From Acridotheres tristis (taxonomy: Eukaryota; Chordata; Aves; Passeriformes; Sturnidae), in NCBI GenBank assembly GCA_037013685.1, contig CM072894.1:24551529-24615528 (forward strand): a stretch of DNA of 64,000 bases, in the 5' to 3' direction. The translations under genes were made by a program, and so were the position numbers. Shown one piece after another: positions 1 to 15,735 of the stretch. Below the pieces are notes generated by a model that saw nothing but the letters and a program-made list of their open reading frames with translations, was not told the DNA's origin and did no database searches. Within the stretch, counting starts at the first letter, position 1, and the number at the start of each line of letters is the position of its first letter.

Positions 1-2542
<2,542 letters not shown>

Positions 2543-2670
2543 TGTCTCCATAGCAACGCAAAGGGCCGATTTTCCAAGCAGCCTCAGAATTTGATCTGTT
2601 TGTGTCAGTGATCACAATCTGAGTTACAGGCAAATGGTCTTTGAAAGCAAGGAGGCCGGTATCATTTGTC
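2543..2670 (-). CDS. CNTNAP5: Exon E: end of the fibrinogen-like region
   Basis: 128 bases, acceptor AAAATCCAG, donor GTGAGT, phase 2 in and phase 1 out. Joined to exon D it restores Trp and reads [20 protein letters not shown], then [19 protein letters not shown]. The [10 protein letters not shown] and GPLRCYGD strings are strongly conserved in CNTNAP proteins. It carries an N-D-T sequon and the last cysteine of the fibrinogen-like region. Exon F follows after only 167 bases, the only short intron in the window. Reading through the donor gives Glu-Tyr and then a stop, so the donor at GTGAGT is required. Confidence 0.95.
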
Positions 2671-5600
2671 CTGGATTTTAATACACAAACAGAAAGAGAC
2701 AGATTAACCACAGACAAACCCCCCAGCATTCCTCATGCAAGACAATATTTAAACGATGCTTACTTGAAGATCTTTTGCAGAATTACCTGGAAGATTTATG
2801 ACAAGTACACACTGTTCAAGGTAAATATGCTCCCATGTATGCTCTATGTTCATATGCAAGAGTGACCACTGAAGACTCCATTTGGGAACATGGCACTGGC
2901 TGGGATGGGCAGTAAAGCTGCTTCAGCTGTGCACAACAACTGTGAAGCCGAGGAAGGCACTGCCATACTGACTAATGGCCATTAACGTAAACTGGGCTCT
3001 ACTGGCTTTCCTCAGCGGGATGTGTTTGCTGTGGATCAGGTCTAAGTCCAAGTCTGCATTTCTGTAAAGTTATCTGGGGACAGATAAGCGTGTTTTATGC
3101 TGGCTTTATGCTTTACTCGAGCAGGAAGAGGACAGTCAATGCCTGACCCAGCACACTGTTAGCAAGGGGAAGCCAGACAATTACTGATCCAGCTTCAAGA
3201 TGGCTGGGACATGACTGACCCTGCACACTGCAAAAACAGCTGCATTGGCAGAGTGAGATCAGACCAAATCGATCCTTTGCATTGCACACCAGTGCACATT
3301 TTGGTTCAGCAACTGAAATACTCAAGGTGGATTTACTGCATTGCCAAACTTCTCATGTTTGTTTAGCTGGGCTTGTTCTTCAGCTGCAACTAACACATGG
3401 CTACTAGAAAGGAAAAGACATATTGATTCTTAAAGGATACTTTCTTTGTTTGTATTTTGAGTCAGCTGGATAAAAAGTTGTCCTCAAATGCAGTGTGATG
3501 TTTCGTGGCAGGTCCTTAAGCCAACTGAGTGGCTTTGGCTTTGGCAGGGTACACAGATGTGCATTCATCCCACTGTACTTCATGAACCCAGCTGAGTCCC
3601 TCAGGCACCAACCCTGACCTTACCAGACCTGCCCTTTTGATATCTCTCTCTATCAATTGAGAACAGAGAGGTGAGTGCTACTGAATCTCATCTCTACAGT
3701 GATTTGTTTTTTCTTCTGCTTTTCTCAAAGTTAATGTTTGCTGTATATCTGGGCACATAAGCGTGGCAGAGCATCCTTCATGGAACCAAATCTCAATAGA
3801 TTTGGAGAAAGGATCTCTACTTTTGCTTAGCCCAGCAGGGTCTGGACTCAACCCACCTGTCTGCTCATATGTGAAAGATGACATCCTGCACATGGGGGTG
3901 GCAACACATCCAAAATGCCAGTAATCCCAAATTTATATCCATTGCTCTTCCAGGCAGGTGTGACACAATGCCTCAGGAAACAGGTAGCACTATTTGAGTG
4001 ATAACACTGCCAGAGTCTGACATTCCAGGCAGGATCCCAGACCTGCCCATATCCTGCTTGTAATGCCAACTTCCATAAATGAACCTCTCAGTGTAGTTCC
4101 AGACACGGGAACAGACACAGACTTCTAGCAAAGAAATAATAATCAGGACAAACACTGCAGCTGTGCTCTGACACACAGCCTCGAATGTTTGCTTGGCTAA
4201 GTGCTCTAGTCTGATTAATGTTAGACAAAAATAGGAGTATTTTGATCTTTTTCATAAAGGCTGCATACATTGCATTTATTTTTCATTGCTTATAATTGCA
4301 TGCAGCATAGTTAATTGCCTCATAATGCCAAGGGGAACAGAGAGGTACCCTCTCCGATGCTAACATTTTCTTCTTGCTCCAGTGGGTGTCTGACACGCAA
4401 ATAATTACAGACAAAGTGCAGGGAGATGGAATTCCCAGGCATGAGGCAGAGTGAGGCCTTCAGTACAGACTCAGGAGGAAAATGATAATGTATGAATCAA
4501 AGGTACATGGTCTCAGAATCTCTTCAGGGCAGAATCTCAGTATCACACTCACAGCTTATTGTATCAATATTTAAAAGCCAGCATAAATACTCTTAACAGA
4601 TTATGAAACTACTGTGACAAAAGTTAAATTATTTTAGTGTTTCTTAGGAAGATAATTAAATAAGGTATTACAGTGACAGAGGAAGAAAAATAGGCAGAAT
4701 TAATGAAAAAAAGGCAGAAAGGTGCATAGTAATGGTGTTTTCTTTTTGAAAATAAAATTTTTCAGAAATTGCAAAATATTTAGGGAGGTTTGCTTCAAAT
4801 TTATTTAAATTTAAAAAATAGTGCAGTCTTTTTACTAGCTATGATCGGCATTAAAATAAAAATCAGTATCTTTCTACAGCGAGCACTCAAAATATCTACA
4901 AAAAACCATGAAATGGTGACATTTTAAAGATATCTATTCCACATCTCTGAAAACTGCATTGCTTATTAGATATTCTGCTGTATTGCATGAAGTTCTTTTA
5001 TATCAAATTTTATGACTGAATTTTTACTACTTATATGCCAGTGTCACAGTGAACTTTAGTAGCACAGCTCAAGTGTGAGAGAGAAATATATTCTAGAATT
5101 AATAAAAATCTTCACTTCTTTGTTAATGCCTTGAAAACTCAATCAAGCTTCTCTTCAAACTCAAATAGCACATTTTATGCATTTTATTCTCTCATACATG
5201 GAAAAAAACCCCTCATATAATGATATGCATTTTTACACAAGCAGACACTGAAATAAAACCTATCAGAAAAACATTGTCCTTCAGAGAACATGTAAGTGTG
5301 AGGATCAACATTATCTATTGTTGCAGTTAATAATTATTATTTCACAGTAGGAAATCAAGTTTTTTGGTGAAAGAGCAACACCTAAGCGATTTCAGTTAAG
5401 AAAAGCCGAAAAGAGAGTGGAAGACACTCTCTGTATCTTCAAACGTGTTTCAAATTCCTGGTATTCCTAGTATTCCTTAAATTGAACTTATTTCAGACTC
5501 CATTTCCTGCAAAGCACCACGATTCCTCTTCTCTATGTGCTGCACCATGGCAGCCTCTCAAATACAAGGTATTATTCCTGAGAGAACAGGGAAAGAACTT

Positions 5601-8422
5601 CGTGCACCTGTACAATAAGTTCCTGGAGGCACTGCTGTGGCACTACAAAATACAAATATACCAGGGTTTGGACAAAACATTTGAAACTTTGCCTGAAGGG
5701 GTTTGGGGATCACTTCTCATGTACTACACTTTACAAATAAAATTGCTGTTTTCTGATAAAAAGCATCTGCACTCTGATGTGCAAATACATGATTTTGTCT
5801 TTTAAACAAAAGTAAAAACCTTGTTAATTAAGACAATAATTAAGATGAATTATTTTTGTATTGGTTCCCAGAGCTCCTTTTTACCTATATGTATTTTAAT
5901 TTAGCTCTTCACACACTTGAAAGCAGATTATATTTGCTTTTCCACAGCTGCTTCTCAGGTTAGCCAAACCCACTATTTATTTATCCTTAGTGGGTTTCAC
6001 ATGGTACTCTGTGGCTACCTCCACCAAGCACACCCCCTGTAAGTTAAATCCTGATTTCACAAAAATCAAGGCAGGTTTTTTCACTTCCTGAAAGGAGTCC
6101 TCTGCTTACAGAAAGCGGTAGGAATAAATTAGTAAACTACAGAAGTTGACCTCCTGTTTACCTGACTTGGCACTCAATTTGGCACAAAATCAAATGAAAA
6201 AATCTGAATGTTTTGAGGGTGGAAACCACCCCCAATAAACAGATGATTTTCTGAGCTCTTTGCATAAAGGATAGTGTTAATTTGTCCTTTCCAAAGCAAA
6301 ACCCAAAGCAAACAGATCCAATAATGCCCTTTAAATTAAATCATTGAAAATATTTTGTTTATGGGTATTAGATACAGTTGGATGTCATTTGTTTGTCCAT
6401 GTTTGAAGATTAATACTTACATCTACCCAAAGGACTTCCTCAATAAGCTATGAGGCAAGTCACACATCACACAAATGCTCTATGTATGGACCAATTTAAA
6501 AGAGATGAAAATAATTTGCTACTAAAGGTGATAGTGCAGCAGCTGGATACTTCAAGGTGTAGTAAAGGCAGTCTCACATGTAAATAACAAATAACTATTT
6601 GGATGATAACATTATGAAACTATTTTTCTTCTTCCCGGCTACTACTAAAAGTGTGCTCAACAAACCCTTGCTCGATGGTGTTCTAACAGTGTGAGCCATC
6701 ATAAATTGCTAATCTCTAGGTAGTAATTTCCATATTTTTTATAACAGATGGTAGAACAGTGGTGCCATTAAATATAATTTATTCTCATATGATCCCCTAT
6801 TGGTATGTTTTTCTCTTGCACATTAATGGAAACTCTGGCGGGATCTGAGCCTCAGTAGCTCAGATATTCAGAGCAGATTTTCAGGAATACTGTACATTTG
6901 GGGAAAGGAATACTATCATCAGCAGATGGCAAGGAAGCACATAAGGAATGGGCCCATGACACAGGCTTCCATCAGGAAAAGTTTTGAGTCCTGTGCAGGA
7001 CATATCATTAATAATCCAAAGGAATACATTTTAATTGCTATCTTGCCCATGAGCCATATCCAAAAATGCTTTACTGGGTAAAATAATGTGCAGCCACAAT
7101 AAACTAAAAAACACCAGCACAAGGGGACATACCTAACAGCTGAAGGCAAGATGCACTGCCTGCATTTGGCTGAATTAGAGATACAGTTTGGTAATTAAAG
7201 TAATGAACTGCTTCTTGACACCTCAGGGACCTGCTACAGTCAGCTCTGCAGGCAACTCTTCCTGGCTGTTGTCAAATGTAGTCATGACAGCAGACATCCA
7301 AGACAACTCTATACAGGCCAGGTCACCTCTGGCAGGGGTTACTTATGAGCTCCTGGGCTCTCTGGAGATGCCTGCACTGCTTCTCAGGAATGGATTCAGT
7401 GTGGGGTAGTGCTTGAACAAACAAAACCTGTCAAAGCTGGGCTCATCAGGGTCTCTGCCCTGCTCTCCTCAACCCTTCTGGTTTTATCATCCTGACTCTG
7501 GTATAGCTTGGCACAAATACAGCTCATCCAAGCTCATTCACGTCCATTTGGCTTTACTCCTCCTCAAACAAAGCTCAATATACTCATTATACCTCTGGGA
7601 GACAAAGGGGCTCTGACAATAGTAATATCCACCTTCTATTTTGTTCCTCTTATCATGTCCTGTGGTTTTCCTGATTCTTCTAGCGCCCCAAAGCCACGAT
7701 ACAGAGGTGAACACATGTTACTTTGGAAATGGCAAGACTGAAAAGGTTTCATTCTCCAGCAAAGAAAACTGTTCTGGAAGACAAAAGAGGAGGATATTCC
7801 TCCAGTTTGAATAATAAGACTGCAGAATAGAAATAAAAGATGGCCAATCAGCTAATTGTTTGAATCAACACCATCCAACACACTTTGTTGAGATGCCTGA
7901 GCTTCTTGTACAAAATTAGTTCCAAAGATGCCTTTGTTTCTGTACAAAATTAAAAGCTGAAAAGTTCTCCAAATTCACAAGATTTCCAGGTGAATACCAT
8001 CAGCATGGTTTGCTTTGATGACTGGCTTCGTTCAAGGGTTTGTATTTGAAGTGGAAAATGGATTCCAGATAGAGAGACCAAAGTAACAGTAGGACTTCAG
8101 GACAGTCATGTGCCTCATCTCAGCATGAAAGAGTTTACTCACATTTAAATGCAAGGCTTGGTGAGCAGCAAGACCTTAATGGCCAAGGCAAGAGAATTTT
8201 GCTTGAGGTGAAAGACAACCTGGGAGAGGTATTTGAAGATACAAAAAATCTCATGATAACACTATCCTGTCAGTATTTTAGTAATGCTTTATTCTTTAGG
8301 TGAGTTTAATACATTTCCCCAATCAATAATGCATTTTTGTTTGAAACAGGGCATATATTTTGAAAAACAATCACTAATATGTCTCATCTTTATATAACTT
8401 GTCCCTATGTTATTGTCAGTGT

Positions 8423-8688
8423 GGAGGGAGGGAGGGAGGGAGGGAGGGAGGGAGGAAGGAAGGAAGGAAGGAAGGAAGGAAGGAAGGAAGGAAGGAAGGA
8501 AGGAAGGAAGGAAGGAAGGAAGGAAGGAAGGAAGGAAGGAAGGAAGGAAGGAAGGAAGGAAGGAAGGAAGGAAGGAAGGAAGGAAGGAAGGAAGGAAGGA
8601 AGGAAGGAAGGAAGGAAGGAAGGAAGGAAGGAAGGAAGGAAGGAAGGAAGGAAAGGAAAACAAGTAAAAGAAAGAAAAGAAAGAAAGA
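8423..8688 (+). repeat. GGGA/GGAA purine microsatellite
   Basis: About seven GGGA units (8423-8453) run into about 50 GGAA units (8454-8653) and then a degenerate AAAG-rich tail. From 8423 to 8660 there is no pyrimidine on the plus strand. Units are nearly perfect, which suggests a young, length-variable array. It generates apparent open frames (Lys/Glu/Gly/Arg on plus, Ser/Phe/Leu/Pro on minus) that are not genes. Confidence 0.97.
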
Positions 8689-10618
8689 TTTTCTGAACTA
8701 GGTTTAGCTTCAGCTTGAAGCCTCTGGATTTTTACGAATGTTCCCACCCACTAGCAAGTGCTTTCAGCAGTCAGATAACTTTCTCTTTTTTTGGCAGCAC
8801 ACAGCCAAGCCATATCTTACACCTTTTCAGATCCCTTGCTTGGGTCAACAAAAAAGGGTGCAGTTGCAGGTGCCTCTGCTTCCTCATCAGAGATCTCCCA
8901 TTCTCCAGAAAATACCATGAAGGTGCTCCACTATTCTGAAGTGACAGATTTTGCTGTCATCATGCTGTGGAGTGTGGAAGCATGATGAGCCATATGGGAA
9001 AAGATACTTATCAGTACAATGTTTTAATAAAAACAAAGGTGAAAAATACAAAAGCTTTCCCCATCTAGAATGCTTAATTATAGATCCCTGTTCATCTGAC
9101 CAAGGGGACTAACTTGATGTCAAGTGAGAGCCCAAAAATAGCAGCTGGCTCAGGTGTCTGCCCAGATATCATTTAAAAGTCAGCATGCCTAGAAGTGCAT
9201 ATTGTGTGCTGCCAAACACCTGGCACAGGACTTTGTCAGGTCTGCTTTCCATTGTTTATCATTTCTTTTGCTGCTCTGAGAAATTAGTAGCTTCTTCTGC
9301 ACCCAAGATTTAGTCTAGGGAAAACAAATCAAAGCAAAATCCTAGGACTGTCTCCTCTTTGGGAGGATGCTTCAGCTGCTCTGGAGAGTTCCTACCTTGG
9401 AGCAGCATGATTTATCTAAAAGGAGCAAAAATGATTTTCTGGTTTTCCACTCTGCAGCACCCATTTTATTTCACGCTGAGGCAAATAAATGCATCTACTG
9501 CTGTCTTGCTCTTTCCACTATAATGTATGGCAGGTTAAAGTCACAGTTCAGATCTCAGCAGGTTTCAGATTCGAATGCTCGTTATATATCAGGGGGTCAG
9601 TGTTCTAGCAGGGAAACACAAAAGCAATCTTCAAGAGCCATGAAATTTCTTATGTTTAGAAACTCTACATAAAGGTCAGGGTTTTTTAGCTTTTATAAAG
9701 CCAACCTCCAGTTTAGAATACTACCAAAGTAAAATTTTCTCATGGATTAAAAACCTAAGCAATTCAATCTCCAAAACAACAAACAGTAGGCAGTTTAGTG
9801 GAGGTAACTTGTAAGCATATTTATTATCATGAAATTAGGAGAAACAAGTAGCTCTCTGAGCTGCCAAGGTAACGATGCATGATTTCCAACATCTTTCTCC
9901 CATGAGGGTTTTCCAAAATCTAATAAAAGTGTACGCTTCCTTAACTTCTTTCTTGTGGGCTTTAATTGGCTTTTTCCCCTCAGCCTGGCATAAATTTTCA
10001 TAGAATGTGTAATTTGTTATACTTTTGAGACTTCTCCTTCTCTAAGATGTTTGAAACGTGTCTGCTTGTTCAAAATCATTGGGGGTGTGGGGGGGGAAAT
10101 GGAGATAAACACTCACAGCATAACTTGTTTAGGTCTCATTTCCTGAGGAGACTCAGCTGAAATATTATAAACCTGCATTTAGCTTTCACCTTGCGTTGCT
10201 TTGTATGATCTAATGGTGCAGTGCCCTGCAGTCTTAGACTGCAACCCCAGTGTCTGCCAGCATAACACCCTGCTCTGCTTGAGCAGTGAAAGATGGAATG
10301 TGGATTATGGAAAGAGCCAAGCACCAGGAAAAACAGATGCTCGTGATGCTCATGTGCAAATCTCGTCAAAAGTGTATCTGATAACCAAACATTAAGGAAG
10401 AGAGAGATTAACATGCACAGCCAGGCTATTCAATATAAATCACATTCATAAGCCAAGATTTACATAAATATCTTCCTGAGGAAATCCCCTTATAGCTATA
10501 AATTTTGAAAGTAAATAGTGACCCCAGGGATAGAAAGGGTCCAAGCAAATAATTACACTGTCTAGAAATCAAGCAACCAAAAAAACCTAACACTTACAGT
10601 GACCAGTAATTTCTGATT

Positions 10619-10649
10619 TTATTTTTTTTTTTTTTAATTTTTTTTTTAA
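10619..10649 (+). repeat. T-rich tract
   Basis: Two long T runs separated by AA. Confidence 0.85.
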
Positions 10650-11647
10650 GACCCCTTACCATTCCTTTCTACCCATTTTAAGTGAAGGTTTCACAGGGCT
10701 AATTCAGACAGTGTTTCAAACACAGCAGCTTATGACAGCAAGACTTTTCTTGCCTACTTCCATTACTCATAATTTCTGAACTACTCGAGATTAAAATTTT
10801 TTCAGATAAAGGACAGCAGATTCTGTCAGTGAGTGTTCTAGAAGGGAGACTGAGTGAGTAGAATTTTCACATGTATTTTCAATGTTTCAAACTGTACTTC
10901 CAACAACACTCATGTGACATTTCAGTCCCCTCAAACACGTTTGGAAACTTCATCAACTAGCTCTTGGTGGCTGGAGTGTCTCTGAAAGTGCAGAGAATGA
11001 CAGGAGATTGTGAGGTAACCTTCCCAAATTCATGCAGCATCAGAGCACAACAAATGTCAGAACCCAAGGAAAAGTTTGAATTTTCATGCTGTGACACAAA
11101 CTTCCTATGGATACTGAACCAAAACCTACAGAAGCCAAACAACTCTTCCTATTGACCTTAACAAGCTTGAGATTCAATGCAAAAGAAAGTTAAGCACATT
11201 ATACTGTTTCATAAGAGAAATACGAGGGTGTTTAGTACTACATATTTCTTGTTTAGCTGTATCTGAATTTTGCCTTGCAGGCCTCAATTTTCTGCTTTGA
11301 TTTACACCTATGAAACAAACTCATAGAGCCTTCACTCATGCAATGCTCCAGCTGAATCAAAACTTTTAAGGAAATAAAATTATTGGATTTAGTATTCAGC
11401 GAGAAAGACTTTTTTGAAGACCACCCATCCCAGCAACCTGCTTCAGCCAGCTGTCTTAGGTTCAAAAAAGAAATTTGAGGTCAAATCACAAATCCAAATT
11501 CTAGTTTCATTTTCATTCTTATCAGGTTCCACTGAAGCCATTCAAACTTCCTGAACTGCAAAGCAGGAAAGACTTAAGCCTTCTTGCCTTATTTCCTATC
11601 CCCAGCTCTTCACAAAGACACTGCTATACACATGTTAAAATTATTAC

Positions 11648-11804
11648 CATTCTTCTCTATCTGCGTCACAGTTGCAAAAATATCTCATATCCAGACAACT
11701 TTCTTCCAATCCACATGCACACTGCTGAATGCCCGGAAGAGATCCTCCCCAGTAAAGATGCTTTTCATTGGCACGGCCAACCCACCAAGCAAATGGCATT
11801 CCAT
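11648..11804 (-). CDS. CNTNAP5: Exon D: cysteine-rich fibrinogen-like region
   Basis: 157 bases, acceptor TTTCATCCAG, donor GTAATA, phase 1 in and phase 2 out. The translation holds [15 protein letters not shown], then [21 protein letters not shown] and [11 protein letters not shown]. The WW-x-GR and YWGGS motifs followed by a cluster of five cysteines are a hallmark stretch of Caspr-family proteins. On the gene strand the acceptor is preceded by an unbroken pyrimidine run of about 55 bases (complement of 11811-11865), an unusually strong tract. It lies after the longest intron in the window (27.3 kb), so a strong acceptor makes sense, though that link is inference. Loss of this exon alone would shift the frame; loss of D and E together (285 bases) would not. 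Confidence 0.95.
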
Positions 11805-11865
11805 CTGGATGAAAGGGAAAAAGAAGGAAGAAAAAGAGAAAAGAGAAAAAGAGAGAGAGAGAGAA
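11805..11865 (-). promoter_or_regulatory. Strong 3' splice site with 55-base polypyrimidine tract for exon D
   Basis: The plus strand from 11811 to 11865 is purine only, so the transcript carries about 55 uninterrupted pyrimidines, interrupted by only a few bases (ATCCAG region) before the AG at 11805-11806. Such a tract favours U2AF binding and could also bind PTB; both statements come from general splicing knowledge. Confidence 0.75.
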
Positions 11866-14800
11866 CTTGATAAGCAAACTGGATTCTCCCGAGAATGCAA
11901 AAGAGAATGGAGGTGATCATGCTAGACAATACTCAAAGAAAAGATGCAAACTGCAAAGTAATAAACCACAAACTTTGCCCCAGGTTCCATTTCATGGAAT
12001 ACATGTTGAGAAAGCAACAGTTCTGTTGTAATCCCATTTGTTTTGAGATGCAGCTGTTTCACCTCAGGGCTCTCATGCCAGTCACACACGAGAACCTTGG
12101 CACCTTTCAGCTGCAAAGACTTTGGAATGGTGAAGCCAACACCACTGTCTGCACCAGCTGTGTCCAGTGGTTTTCGTGTGACCCTGGGGGACAGATCTGA
12201 TCACTGAAGGAGACTGAAAACAATTCTCCTGCCACTACTCACACTGCACAGGACACATTGTACCACACAGTACTGGACAAGGACCTCTTGCAGTGTCAAC
12301 TGGTTTTGCAGGAGCCTCTAGCCCTTGATCTGGATTTCTTAACTTAAGAGTAAGATATAAAAACCAAAAATCTACAGAAATAATACACTAACTGATCTAC
12401 TACTATAGTTTCTAACGTGGTTCCTCTCAAAACTAAGACTAAAATTTCTATCGGTTTCTCAGGGAGCAAGATTAGGAATTTTAATGTGTTTTCCATGGGT
12501 GGAATTTGCAAATGTAAAGCTTGATAAGATATTGAAACAGGTAGGACATAAATGGGAAAAAAATATTTCTCTGCTTGGGAATCAATTTATCTCCATGAAG
12601 CTATTTTCTATCTACAGGAGCTTTAAGATCTATGTATTTATATAAACCAAGACAGTTTTTTTGTTCACATTTCATAATCTATTATGCATTAAGCATTAAT
12701 AGTCACATAGAGTAAGCAGAATCTGATGTAATGAAATTCACAGATGAACATTTTCTAAGACTGCCTTGTCTTACAGCTCAGCTAACTTTTTTATTGACTA
12801 CTTAATCCTTAAATCAAGAAATGTAATTAGTTATACATACAGGTAGATGGCAAAATTTAACAAAACTGACATATCAAGACTTTTTGATCAAAGGAGCTTG
12901 GAAAAATAAACTGTATGGCTAATGAAGAAAGATGCATCAATTTACTCTTCTGCTTTACTAACATTATTAGTAGGGAGTATTTCTCATTATACAAGGCAAG
13001 AAAATCTAAATTGTGAAATGCAATCAAGGTTAACTGTAGAATGTAGGGGACTAATTAAAATGAGTTTTAGAATCACTTGGCAAAATTAATTCATGTTTAT
13101 TTTTCTTCTAAGCTTAGACTGCTGAACTGTAAATTCATGAAAAAAGGAAAATAAAAATAGGAAGAGCAACTCCACTCTCATGATACCAACAATTAAGACA
13201 TGACGAATTTGACCAATACCCAGAGGTACTCATTAGAAAAACACAATCCAAGTACATCTAAGGATTCATCTTACAAAAATGTACACATTCATTTTAGGCC
13301 TCATATTATTGCCAACACATTTATACTTCCTTTTCTATTCAGCTGATTTTCTTGCAGAAGTTGATTGCTGCAGCCAGTGAAACAGTTCTATACTATGTTA
13401 TTGGGAAATTACTCAGTAAAGCTTGGAATAGTAATGTTAATTGAATAAAAGGGTGATTTGTCTAGGAGTCGAAATAGATATTATACAGAAATGCTTAATC
13501 TAATTTTAAAAGTGCCCATTCTGGAAAAAAAATATTTAGATAAAGATAAATTCTTCAAGCCAACAGCAAATAATGGTGTTCATTAATCAAATACAATCTG
13601 TGTCAGTTTCCTTTGGTGGAAGTCATTATATACTTAAACATAACAGTGAAATAAGCATTCCTTTGCGTGTATTAAGAATAAGTAATTTTCTGACGTCTTT
13701 TTCAGATCTGTTATTATTTGTTTTATTGAGCAATACCAAGCAAACACATGCACATTCAGATTTATGGTATAGACTGGGGAAGTGGTAGAAGCACCACAGT
13801 TTGAGTCATTTACAACTAAAATACAAAGCAAAAAAAGAGAGCAGTCAACATTGTAAGAAAAAAACCCTCAGATTGTCAACGGAACAGGCTATAAAAAAAC
13901 CAGTGTCTTTTCCAAAATTCTATTTATTAGGCAGAGTTCTGCCACCTTTACCCAAGATGAGTTGATTTTTTTCACTAACTAGTCCCCTAGAAATCAATTG
14001 TATTATTAAGGAAAATTATGCCCTGATTCTTCAAAATTCTTTTCCACATACTTAGTCTTTAACACATGAGAAATCAGAGCTTTTCAGCAAAACTCTTCCA
14101 AATCTATGATACTTCATCAACACCTGCAGAGTTTAGAAATTCTGAAACTTATATTGTATGTCATATACCTGTAATGTTGAAGTAAAGCAGTACTTCACAA
14201 ACAATGCCAATCAATCTGAGTTTTTCCAGAAAGTTTACACCATTATACCTTGGCAGAGCTGAAGGAGGTCTTGCACTGAAAATGAGTTTGGTCAGCTTGT
14301 GTTGATTAAAATTCTTCCTTCTAAGTCTGTAGATTTGTTGCAGAATCTTCACTTCTATAATCATGGTACTAGAATTTTTTCAAAGCATTATCAATTCTCC
14401 ATCACCTCAAAATGAATTAATTTCCCTTCTGTGATGAAGCCACAGACCAAATCAATGACATAAAACAAGGATTTAAAATGACCCCATTGCCTTATGGTAA
14501 CACAAGTCAGTATAGTTCTACTTTAATATTTCTAAGCTAAAAAGTTCATTAATAAGAAGTGCTAATTCTTCATTATGTGCTTACACTGTCCCTAGCAATA
14601 CATTATTTAGTAAAAAAGGCTGTCAAAAGCCTACTGCACAGTTAAAAATATTCTTTTCCACGCGTTTTTTTATATTTATAATGGAAAAAAAAATCCTCTG
14701 TAAGAAAAAAATTTTATGGTTTTCTTTGAACACCATGCTATGGTTTTGAAGGAGAATATGTGGGAAAAAAAATCCCAAACTGAGTAAAATAAACAAATCC

Positions 14801-15008
14801 CAAGTGAATGAGTTCATCAATGCTAGAACAGTGACTAGTTTCTTTCCAGTGATTTCCTTCTGCACTGCTTAAGCTGCCTTAGGAAGGTTTCAATTTTGAC
14901 ATCAAAATCTTCAAAAAAGGCAATTTTTCGGTTGTATTTCCTTTGGAGGATGACAGTAATGTCATTGTCTGCAAGCCTCTAGAAACAGCTGTGATATTTA
15001 CACCACTT

Positions 15009-15121
15009 TTTTAAACCATAATTTAATATAGTATTATAAGAAATATAACTTAAGCATAATATAATGGTATGAATAATATAATGATAATAAAATATAATAA
15101 TGATTAATTATAAAATAATAT
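15009..15121 (+). repeat. AT-rich low-complexity stretch
   Basis: Degenerate ATAATATAAT-type sequence over about 110 bases, immediately beside a GC-richer segment (about 15170-15600). Confidence 0.8.
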
Positions 15122-15559
15122 GAAAGAACTGAGCAGGCAGACCAAATTTTGTATCAAACCAAGTACTCCTTTATGCTGTCAGACACAGACTGTAGAAGGT
15201 ATGGCTGGCACAGATCTTCTGAAAGGAAAGAATAAGGGGCATCATCTTCTGTGGATTCTCTATTCAACAGCTGGGTGTGTGCACCCAAAGAGCCAAGGAA
15301 GACTCTGGAAACCCTGACACATACAACAATGCAAAACATGGACAAGAACTGAGTCTGTGTCCTCCAGCAAGGCAGGGAGAGCCAGGCTCCTCTCCACTGT
15401 CAGCTCTCAGCAGATTTCCTGTATCTCCTGCAGCAGTGTGCTTAACCCAGCTGTTCACTGGTATCCCCCTGCATGGATCTGCCTCAGCAGCAGCAAGGCT
15501 GGCACTGACCTTGTTCCTCACCAGCACAGAGCGTAACTCACACGTGGAGCTGGCTCCCA

Positions 15560-15735
15560 GTGAGCCTTAGGAGTGCAGATTGAGATCAAATTCACCTGCA
15601 CTGCGTGTCTGCCTCTTCCAGGGACAAGAATGGCTGAATATGTATTTGGTGTCCTTCTACCAGTTTGAAATAAATTCTCTTCTTAAATCTCCCTCATACT
15701 GACACTTGTCTCATTTTCTGCGTTAGGAGGCACTG
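15560..15735 (+). mobile_element. Possible LTR remnant (endogenous retrovirus-type)
   Basis: AATAAATTCTCTTCTTAAATC followed by CTTGTCTCATTTTCTGCG looks like a polyadenylation signal and the R/U5 part of an avian LTR. I could not find a TG start, CA end or target-site duplication, and no internal viral genes are nearby. Weakly supported. Confidence 0.3.

Larger units (their letters stand above)
2671..11647 (-). other. Intron between exons D and E (9.0 kb)
   Basis: AT-rich intron. It holds the large purine microsatellite at 8423-8688 and a T-rich tract near 10619-10650. A block near 4240-4330 is dense in ATTGCAT and TAATTG-like motifs. I see no RNA gene or coding gene; the frame at 5482-5805 (107 codons) has no recognisable motif. 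Confidence 0.85.

Noticed and set aside
5482..5805. 107-codon plus-strand open frame
   Set aside because: No family motif and no supporting signals; treated as chance.
8289..8747. 152-codon minus-strand frame rich in Ser-Phe-Leu-Pro repeats, and plus-strand Lys/Glu/Gly/Arg frames
   Set aside because: These are translations of the GGGA/GGAA microsatellite in different frames. Tetranucleotide repeats stay open in all frames without being genes.
11584..11916. 110-codon plus-strand frame opposite exon D
   Set aside because: It is the antisense shadow of exon D plus the purine tract.
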